Shown in pieces: positions 3,479 to 8,115 of a stretch of 8,115 nt of DNA. The stretch spans positions 1 to 8,115 of the forward strand of contig CAWKIF010000155.1 of assembly GCA_963849485.1 (NCBI GenBank), read 5' to 3'. The position numbers and the translations under genes were made by a program. This stretch comes from CAVTWJ01 sp963849485. Lineage in GTDB: Bacteria; Oederibacteriota; Muellerivitia; Muellerivitales; Muellerivitaceae. Below the pieces are notes generated by a model. That model did not search any database. It saw nothing but the letters and a program-made list of their open reading frames with translations, and had not been told where the DNA came from. How positions within the stretch are numbered: position 1 is the stretch's first letter; the number at the start of each line of letters is the position of its first letter.

Positions 3479-6396
3479 GGCGCGATTGTGAAACGATTGC
3501 GCCCCTGCGTCAAGGTCGCGCAGGGGTGCTTCCAGCGAATTCCAATTTGTGTTTTACGCTCGCCCTCCACCTGGCCCGTGGGCTTCCGAAGTCCACCACG
3601 AGACAGTTCCCCATTATAAGCGGTGAACGTGAGTGTTGAGGAATAAGTCCAAGCGGGTGTGAAAGAAAGGGTTGGAGAATAAGTAGCCGTCAAGGTTGAG
3701 GTCGAGGTCACGGAACTCGTCGGAGCGGCCGTGCGGCTGGCGGTCAGGCTAAGGGTCCAGGTGGGTGTCATAGAAATGGATGGTGAAAAAGTCCAGGTCA
3801 GTGTGGGAGATCCAATCAAGGTCGCGCTAGGGCTCGGGGTATAGGTAGGACTAAAAGTGGTAGTGAGAGTTGGAGTAACGCTTCTCGTCCAAGTCGGGCT
3901 AGAGGTTGGCGTAGATGTCACCCCGTTGGGAGTCGCTGTAATCGTGGGTGTGACGGTGGGAGTGGGCGTGGGTCCCACATAGGGTACGATGGCGATGGCC
4001 ATGATCGTGGCGACTTGTACGGATGCGGTTTCGTCCAATTCCAAGATACCGTTGGTGACCGTCACCGAGAAAGTCTTGTCATCGGCGATATTTTTCCCTG
4101 TACCAAAGGAAGGATAAAGGTTGGTCACATCCTTATAGATATCGAAATTGGCCAGAACCATGGTCCCATTCAACACCACGTTGAACACCCGATCCCCCGC
4201 GGCGGTGTAATAGGTCTCGGTGTATTTCAAGGTAACGGTATAGACCCGATCAGGAACGTTAAAGAGGTAGGTCACTCCTCCCGCCGCCCTTTCGGTCATA
4301 TAAAGGTTCGGGTCCGTGGTATTGGAAATGGGCCCGCCACTGGAATAACTCACTCCCGCCGTATACCCCCAGTTCCCCGTGGTATAGGCCTGGTCCGCCA
4401 GCCAAGTGATCCCCGTCGAGCCATCAATGGTCTGGGGCCCAGCGCAATTGATATAGAGTGCCGTGGCCGATGGGGTGGGAGTGCTGGTGGGCAGAGTTCC
4501 GGTCGCGGTGAATGTGTTGGTGCTTGTAAAGGTTGGTGTTCCGGAAGGCGTAGGCGACAAGGTCGGGGTATTAGTCGGGGTGTTGGTCCAGGTATTGGTG
4601 ACGGTCGGGGTAGGCGGAGATGGCAGGCGGATGATCTGCATAGCGTTGACCTGGGAGGTGTCGGCGGTGGAACTGAAAATAATGTCCAACCGTCCCGTGG
4701 AAACCACACAGGTCGAGGGTATGTCGTAAGCGGCATGTTCCCCCACGGTGGCCCAGACGTCCAAGTTGGTAATCACCGGGGTACCCGCCGCCGACACGCT
4801 GAACACCCTTCCCCCCAGGTGGGAATCGCCATCGTAATTCTCACAAAATTTGAAGAGCACTTGGTAATAACCATTGGGCACGGTGAAGTGATAAGTCGGG
4901 TTCCCCCATCTTTCGTCCTGATAAAGGGGCTGTTGTCCATTCACCGTGTTGCTGATGGTTTGACTCGTATAGGGGGAAGTGGCTCCCGCCGAGGCCGTGT
5001 CATATCCCCAGCTTCCGGTAGTGTAAGCTTGATCTGCGGCCCAAGCCGCTCCCGCCGTATCCACAAATTGCGTCACCGAGCCGTTATCGACTCGAATCGT
5101 CAGTGGCGCGTAGGCGGACAGAGTGGGCGTGGGAGTGGGCGGGATATAAAGGTTGTAATCGAGGAAATTATCCGAAAGCATCAAGAGGGACATGACCGTC
5201 CAGGACTCGTCGTAATAAAAGCCTCCCTGCAACAACTTGCTTCCCACCAGGACTGAGTAGGTATTGTCGATATAGGACTGGTAAGTCCGGCTGTACATGG
5301 CCCCGCAACCCGCCGGACCCACGAATGCCGCCGATTGGCTCATCGGGCTCGGGCTTCCCGGCAAGACCGGTAATTGCGGATCTGGAGTGCCGTTGAGTTG
5401 GTACCCGTCCACGATCGATACCGCGCCGATCGTGGCGAAGAAGCTACTGGTTTTGGAAACATAGGCCTCGGAAGAGGCGTTCCCGAACCAGAGATAATCC
5501 TCCACGATCCGGAAGGGAGTGCGGCAAGCGTCGTATTGATAATCCCAGGGGGCGTTGTTGGTCGGGGTAGAGACCCCCGCGCTGGTGCACCAGGCCGAAT
5601 CCAAGCCATTGTTGGCGTTCCCATATCCCTGGGTGAGGTTGCCATTTAAGACTGTATAACAGTTGGCCGCAACGGAGAGCCATCCCGCTTGGGTGGTAGC
5701 CGCGGCGAATTCCCGGTAATAGGCGGGCGCGAAATAAGAAGGGTTGATGGAAGAAAAACTGTCGCCGCCATCCGGGATTCCCGAATTCAACTCATGGTTG
5801 TAGATCGCGTTGATTTGGGAAACCGCTAGGTTGAGATAATTTCCCAAGGTTGGGCTGGTTCCCCACTGCCGGGAAGCCATTAATAGGCCCCAGGCCATGT
5901 CCTCATCCGCGTCGGTGGCACCATTGGCTCCGTCGGTCGCGCCCGAGGTGTCGATGTACCAGTTCATCAGCCCGTTCCCGTCCAAGTGAATCTGCTCATA
6001 ATGCCAAAGGTTATCGAAGAGGGTCTCATCGTTCATGTAGACCGCGATGACCAGCCCGTAACCGATCCCTTCCGAAACCGTGGAATCCAGGTTCAGGCCC
6101 GGCTCGTTGGGCCGTTGAACCCGCAAATAACCACCCGCTCCTACGGCAGTCACACAATCCCCGTACCACTTGACATAAGCCTGGCTGACCGCGGCATTGG
6201 AATATATTGAGGAATGAAATCCGAAGGGGTTATCCCGGTTTTGGGGAAAAGGGAAATTTCCAGCGACTCCCCCCGTCAGCACTACATTGACGTTTTGTGC
6301 CTGGGCGAACCCAGTAAGGGATAAAAGAATAGCCAATAACGTAAATAGGAGCGGTTTTCTTCTCAAAGTCAAACCTTTAAACAACTTTAGATTCAT
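3475..6396 (-). CDS. Secreted glycoside hydrolase family 8 enzyme with two malectin-like domains
   Basis: GH8 enzymes cleave beta-1,4 links in cellulose, xylan, chitosan or lichenan by inversion. Start: ATG at 6394-6396 (973 residues), because it opens directly into a signal peptide (residues 1-33: basic MNLKLFKGLTLRRK, hydrophobic core, FAQA-Q cleavage site); the frame also allows TTG at 6423. The catalytic domain (about 36-420) has SEGIGYG with candidate acid Glu109, ATDADEDMAWGLL at 160-172, NPSYFAP at 218-224, and YDACR at 288-292 with candidate base Asp289. A malectin-like (CBM57-type) domain follows at about 432-592, a Thr/Pro linker at 593-646, a second malectin-like domain at 647-805, and a longer Thr/Ser/Pro linker at 809-926. 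Both malectin domains share W.ADQAYTTG.WGY (452-465, 665-678). The last 47 residues are basic and match nothing I know; the natural end has probably been lost. TGA overlaps the next ATG as ATGA. GH8 assignment is very sure; substrate is open. Confidence 0.92.
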   Translation of the reverse strand: MNLKLFKGLTLRRKPLLFTLLAILLSLTGFAQAQNVNVVLTGGVAGNFPFPQNRDNPFGFHSSIYSNAAVSQAYVKWYGDCVTAVGAGGYLRVQRPNEPGLNLDSTVSEGIGYGLVIAVYMNDETLFDNLWHYEQIHLDGNGLMNWYIDTSGATDGANGATDADEDMAWGLLMASRQWGTSPTLGNYLNLAVSQINAIYNHELNSGIPDGGDSFSSINPSYFAPAYYREFAAATTQAGWLSVAANCYTVLNGNLTQGYGNANNGLDSAWCTSAGVSTPTNNAPWDYQYDACRTPFRIVEDYLWFGNASSEAYVSKTSSFFATIGAVSIVDGYQLNGTPDPQLPVLPGSPSPMSQSAAFVGPAGCGAMYSRTYQSYIDNTYSVLVGSKLLQGGFYYDESWTVMSLLMLSDNFLDYNLYIPPTPTPTLSAYAPLTIRVDNGSVTQFVDTAGAAWAADQAYTTGSWGYDTASAGATSPYTSQTISNTVNGQQPLYQDERWGNPTYHFTVPNGYYQVLFKFCENYDGDSHLGGRVFSVSAAGTPVITNLDVWATVGEHAAYDIPSTCVVSTGRLDIIFSSTADTSQVNAMQIIRLPSPPTPTVTNTWTNTPTNTPTLSPTPSGTPTFTSTNTFTATGTLPTSTPTPSATALYINCAGPQTIDGSTGITWLADQAYTTGNWGYTAGVSYSSGGPISNTTDPNLYMTERAAGGVTYLFNVPDRVYTVTLKYTETYYTAAGDRVFNVVLNGTMVLANFDIYKDVTNLYPSFGTGKNIADDKTFSVTVTNGILELDETASVQVATIMAIAIVPYVGPTPTPTVTPTITATPNGVTSTPTSSPTWTRSVTPTLTTTFSPTYTPSPSATLIGSPTLTWTFSPSISMTPTWTLSLTASRTAAPTSSVTSTSTLTATYSPTLSFTPAWTYSSTLTFTAYNGELSRGGLRKPTGQVEGERKTQIGIRWKHPCATLTQGRNRFTIAP
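3485..3513 (-). promoter_or_regulatory. Candidate promoter for the Gfo/Idh/MocA gene
   Basis: On the minus strand TTGACG (3508-3513) is followed after exactly 17 bases by CACAAT (3485-3490), a good sigma70-type pair. The ATG follows only six bases after the -10 element, so the transcript would be leaderless or nearly so, consistent with the absence of a Shine-Dalgarno sequence. Confidence 0.45.
3502..3526. promoter_or_regulatory. Perfect 8-bp inverted repeat overlapping the -35 element
   Basis: CCCCTGCG (3502-3509) and CGCAGGGG (3519-3526) are perfect inverted arms around nine bases. The inner end of the left arm overlaps the proposed TTGACG box, so the element could be an operator for a repressor. 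As a hairpin it lacks a T-run on either strand and is a poor terminator candidate. Confidence 0.35.
3619..3972 (-). repeat. Low-complexity Thr/Ser/Pro linker coding region, C-terminal
   Basis: This stretch encodes about 118 residues almost wholly Thr, Ser and Pro, punctuated by aromatic residues roughly every ten (SPTWTRS, FSPTYTPS, TLTWTFS, TPTWTLS, TPAWTYS). It is likely an extended, possibly glycosylated spacer. Such linkers normally lead to another domain or a cell-surface signal, but here none follows. Confidence 0.8.
4459..4620 (-). repeat. Thr/Pro linker coding region between the two malectin-like domains
   Basis: It encodes about 54 residues of Thr/Pro/Ser/Asn repeats (NTWTNTPTNTPTLSPTPSG and similar). 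The repeat register is imperfect at both DNA and protein level, so it is an old repeat and not a fresh expansion. Confidence 0.8.
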
Positions 6397-6409
6397 CCAA
6401 CAATGTTTA

Positions 6410-6437
6410 AAAATATACCTCAACAGAAAGTTGACAA
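6410..6437 (-). promoter_or_regulatory. Candidate promoter for the GH8 gene
   Basis: On the minus strand TTGTCA (6432-6437) is followed after 16 bases by TATTTT (6410-6415), with an overlapping TATATT at 6412-6417. Transcription would start near 6404, just ahead of the ATG at 6396. A GAGG at about 6419-6422 is too far upstream of that ATG to be its ribosome site. If this promoter is right, the TTG at 6423 is not used. Confidence 0.35.
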
Positions 6438-6528
6438 ACGTCCCATTATGAGAAAATTTGGTTTAACGTATCATTCCAAAGAGAAAAAATTTCATGAACA
6501 AACGCTTTTATTGGAAGCGGTATCAACC

Positions 6529-6556
6529 TTGAACCCTTGGAATAAAACACTAAAAT
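6529..6556 (+). promoter_or_regulatory. Candidate promoter for the short-chain dehydrogenase gene
   Basis: TTGAAC (6529-6534) is followed after 16 bases by TAAAAT (6551-6556). The surrounding region is distinctly AT-rich and lies between two divergently transcribed genes. The expected leader would be about 80 bases. Confidence 0.4.
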
Positions 6557-6632
6557 CTCGAATTCAAACGGTTCCCTCCCTTTATTCAAAAAAATAGGAT
6601 CGGTTCCCGTGAAGTCAGGACTTCCAAACGCA

Positions 6633-6639
6633 TAAGGAG
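6633..6639 (+). promoter_or_regulatory. Ribosome binding site deciding the SDR start
   Basis: TAAGGAG ends six bases before the ATG at 6646, a near-perfect Shine-Dalgarno sequence at ideal spacing. It is the only strong one in the window and fixes the start of the gene. Confidence 0.8.
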
Positions 6640-6645
6640 CCACCC

Positions 6646-7353
6646 ATGGTCGAGAAAGTCTTTATTACCGGAGCCAGCCGTGGCATCGGTCTGGGATTGA
6701 CGAAGATATTCCTCAGCCTGGGGGACCAAGTTTTTTCCGCCTGCCGTACCCCGCAAAAAAACTCCGAACTCCTGGCCTTGAAACAAAAATACCCCTCCCA
6801 GCTTTTTTTAGTGTCCGTGGAAGTGGATTCGGATGAGTCGGTTAAAAAAGCGGCCCAGGCAGTAGGGTCCCAAACCACCCAGATCGATCTTTTAATGAAT
6901 AACGCTGGTATTTCACCGGGCCCGGCTAGCGCCAAGCTGGAAGAAGTGGACTTCAAGAACTGCCGCGACGCTTACGAGACCAATGTTCTTGGCCCGATGC
7001 GCGTCACGAGGGAATTTCTTCCTCTCCTTCGTAAATCAAAGAATCCTCGGGTAGTCCATACCACCTCCGGGTTGGCTTCCCTGTCCGGCAAAAGCGAAGG
7101 TGGCTTCTACGCTTACGGGGTTTCCAAGGCAGCCCTCAACATGCTGACCCGCACCATGGCCTTCCAATTCAAAGGCGAAGGGATCACGGTGGTTTGCCTG
7201 GACCCGGGCTGGGTGAAGACCGACATGGGCGGGCCCAGCGCCCCACTAACCGTCGAGGAGTCCTCTTCGGCAATCGTCAAGACCTCCAAGGCCTTGACCA
7301 TAGAAAAGACCTCTCAATTCATTTACAACGATGGACAGGAACTGAAGTGGTGA
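6646..7353 (+). CDS. Short-chain dehydrogenase/reductase (SDR), C-factor/sniffer-like
   Basis: This classical SDR of 235 residues is a usual length for the family. It catalyses NAD(P)H-linked oxidation or reduction of a carbonyl/alcohol; the substrate cannot be told. Seen in sequence: the cofactor motif TGASRGIG at 8-15, Arg34 after the second beta strand (suggesting NADP(H) preference), NNAG at 85-88, Asn113 in YETNVLG, Ser141 in TTSGLASL, and the catalytic pair Tyr157/Lys161 in YAYGVSKAALNM, followed by DPGWVKTDMGG. The YAY..SKAALNM form and the insertion between the serine and tyrosine resemble the C-factor/sniffer group of carbonyl reductases. It is probably cytoplasmic, with no leader. 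It is divergent from the GH8 gene and convergent with the next gene, ending only ten bases from that gene's stop, and appears monocistronic. Confidence 0.92.
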   Translation: MVEKVFITGASRGIGLGLTKIFLSLGDQVFSACRTPQKNSELLALKQKYPSQLFLVSVEVDSDESVKKAAQAVGSQTTQIDLLMNNAGISPGPASAKLEEVDFKNCRDAYETNVLGPMRVTREFLPLLRKSKNPRVVHTTSGLASLSGKSEGGFYAYGVSKAALNMLTRTMAFQFKGEGITVVCLDPGWVKTDMGGPSAPLTVEESSSAIVKTSKALTIEKTSQFIYNDGQELKW

Positions 7354-7363
7354 GACGTTCCCC

Positions 7364-8115
7364 TCATTTTTCGGGGGTTGGGAGAGTTAGGGTGAGGGTC
7401 TTGGTGGCTGGGGGTTGAGTCATTTCCATCCGAAGAGCTTCGGGCGAGCCCTGGAGGAATAATCCGAAATAGCCCTCATCTCCGTTCTGGAAGGCTTCCA
7501 ATATGTAGTGGTTTTGAATGCCACTGCTCAAAGCTTTAGAGAGCCAGACAATGCTAGAACGAAGGGGATAGAGGCGGAAGAAATTCGGCACCAGATCGAA
7601 AGACCTCCTCATGAAATCCCTGAAGTCCGAATAATGGTAAGGTCCCTTCGGGTCGGAAACCGTCGCCGCCACGGGCGAATGGATGTCCAGCAGCATCATA
7701 TCTTCCACTCCCATCTCCAAGGCCAAGGGTACCAATACCGAAGGGGGGGTGTAGAGGGTCCAGAGGTAACCCACCCGCCCCTGTTTATCCCGGAAGAGAT
7801 AAGAACGGGCGATATTGTCGTAAAAACCGCAAAAGGCGTCGGGGAACTCGTCCTTTCCCGGCCTTCCCTTCTCGATCACCATGAAACGGTTCTGTATGAA
7901 GGTCCGGATTTTCTCGGGGTGGGGGAGATTCGCGTAAGTCCCGATCTCCATCCTCCCTCCCTCGTAAAAGGCCAGGGTTGCCATCTCGTCTTGGGGCGGG
8001 AGGAAGACCCGGTCCTCAAACCCCAAACCCCCGTAACGCCGTTTCTTCGCGTCCTGATTCCACCAGACAAAATTATCCGATTCGTCAAAGACGTTGTTAA
8101 AGAGGGCCAGGAGAC
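7364..8115 (-). CDS. Protein of unknown function, 5'-truncated; possibly phosphodiester-glycosidase-like
   Basis: The frame is open to the window edge (first complete codon at 8113), so the start is missing; 249 residues are visible. A TTG at 8026 could be taken as a start, but the coding signal plainly continues upstream (LLALFNNVFDESDNFVWWNQ). Seen in order: MATLAFYEGGRMEIGTY (44-60), SYLFRDKQGRVGYLW (104-118), ALEMGVEDMMLLDIHSP (131-147), then an Arg/aromatic-rich segment. The pairing of a 'residue-exposed strand, turn, strand' with a later 'A..MG...MLLD' helix-strand recalls the end of NAGPA/DUF2233 phosphodiester glycosidases (where a DGGGS motif would follow), but the glycines are absent, so the resemblance may be misleading. 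The last 15 or so residues (KTLTLTLPTPEK) read through a repeat-like sequence. Confidence 0.7.
   Translation of the reverse strand, partial: LLALFNNVFDESDNFVWWNQDAKKRRYGGLGFEDRVFLPPQDEMATLAFYEGGRMEIGTYANLPHPEKIRTFIQNRFMVIEKGRPGKDEFPDAFCGFYDNIARSYLFRDKQGRVGYLWTLYTPPSVLVPLALEMGVEDMMLLDIHSPVAATVSDPKGPYHYSDFRDFMRRSFDLVPNFFRLYPLRSSIVWLSKALSSGIQNHYILEAFQNGDEGYFGLFLQGSPEALRMEMTQPPATKTLTLTLPTPEK
7379..7400 (-). repeat. REP-like CCCTCACCCTAACTCTCCC fragment inside a gene end
   Basis: On the minus strand GACCCTCACCCTAACTCTCC resembles the 'ccctcaccctaaccctctccc' fragments seen between genes in many bacteria. Here it encodes the Leu/Thr-rich end of the minus-strand gene. Only one copy is present in this window, so its repeat status rests on recollection. 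Confidence 0.35.

Larger units (their letters stand above)
3475..3620. other. Transition segment: probable chimeric or recombinant joint
   Basis: To the right lies the Thr/Ser/Pro linker of the GH8 protein; to the left lies the start of the oxidoreductase. Between them the GH8 frame stays open but its translation changes abruptly from linker to a basic 47-residue tail unlike any domain I know. The same bases hold a promoter-like pair and a hairpin positioned for the oxidoreductase, a near-palindrome at 3578-3596 (arms GTGGGCTTC and GAAGTCCAC), and an EcoRI-type GAATTC at 3537-3542. The bases behave as an upstream region, not as a protein end. The joint, if real, would be near 3600-3620. Confidence 0.45.

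Noticed and set aside
3537..3542. EcoRI-type GAATTC at the suspected joint as proof of a cloning artefact
   Set aside because: A six-base site is common by chance, it is not exactly at the composition change, and no vector sequence is recognised nearby.
2938..3639. A 233-codon plus-strand open frame across the oxidoreductase start
   Set aside because: It lies opposite the Gfo/Idh/MocA coding region and its Cys/Arg/Ala-rich translation is typical of a GC-rich antisense shadow.
4015..5256. A 413-codon plus-strand open frame opposite the GH8 gene
   Set aside because: It is antisense to an unmistakable GH8/malectin coding sequence. Its Gly/Arg/Val-rich translation shows no domain, and its length follows from the lack of reverse-complement stop codons in the real gene.
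6446..6956. Several short minus-strand open frames between and within the GH8/SDR region
   Set aside because: They lie in the AT-rich divergent promoter region or opposite the SDR coding sequence, with no ribosome site or motifs.
7354..7385. Possible bidirectional terminator after the SDR gene (CCCC...GGGGG around a T-rich loop)
   Set aside because: Only four or five base pairs can form and no T-run follows on either strand, so it is too weak to annotate.
1..8115. CRISPR array, tRNA, rRNA, integrase or defence system
   Set aside because: No regularly spaced repeats, no cloverleaf or rRNA-like sequence, and no recombinase, toxin-antitoxin or nuclease motifs were seen on either strand.

Overview
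The window looks like a piece of a metagenome-derived bacterial contig in two parts that do not match well. The left part (about 1-3480) is visibly GC-rich. It carries a Gfo/Idh/MocA oxidoreductase with a twin-arginine leader of a kind common in Verrucomicrobiota and Planctomycetota, a 5'-truncated hypothetical gene, and intergenic copies of a CCACGGATGGACAC repeat of a type I associate with Verrucomicrobiota. The right part (about 3620-8115) is less GC-rich and has clean, uninterrupted genes, a strong AAGGAG ribosome site, and a secreted modular enzyme with long Thr/Ser/Pro linkers of the style seen in several uncultivated phyla. The taxonomic reading is inference; there is no rRNA or marker gene here.

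Layout, left to right. 1-742 (+): 3' part of a hypothetical gene with a possible alpha-helical-barrel fold, readable only through about four frame changes. 743-1053: intergenic, with one copy each of two repeat families. 1054-1758 (-): intact small gene for a probable TPR-like helical protein of unknown function, with a plausible promoter at 1799-1827. 1759-2140: intergenic, with further copies of both repeat families, one of them inverted. 2141-3478 (-): Gfo/Idh/MocA oxidoreductase whose full-length protein can be rebuilt only by joining about 14 segments in three frames. 3475-3620: transition segment. 3475-6396 (-): secreted glycoside hydrolase family 8 enzyme with two malectin-like domains and two Thr/Ser/Pro linkers, ending in an uncharacteristic basic tail. 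6397-6645: AT-rich divergent promoter region. 6646-7353 (+): short-chain dehydrogenase of the C-factor/sniffer type. 7364-8115 (-): 5'-truncated gene of unknown function, possibly phosphodiester-glycosidase-like.

No operon or new multi-gene system stands out. The GH8 protein would act outside the cell on a beta-linked polysaccharide. The Gfo/Idh/MocA protein would act on a sugar or related compound after export, but nothing shows that the two belong to one pathway. The most noteworthy signal is structural. Frame disruption is dense in the two left-hand GC-rich genes, absent from the small gene between them, and absent from everything to the right. The GH8 frame also runs out of its linker into sequence that looks like the promoter region of the oxidoreductase. 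A chimeric or recombinant joint near 3600-3620 explains this well, but I cannot prove it from the sequence alone.
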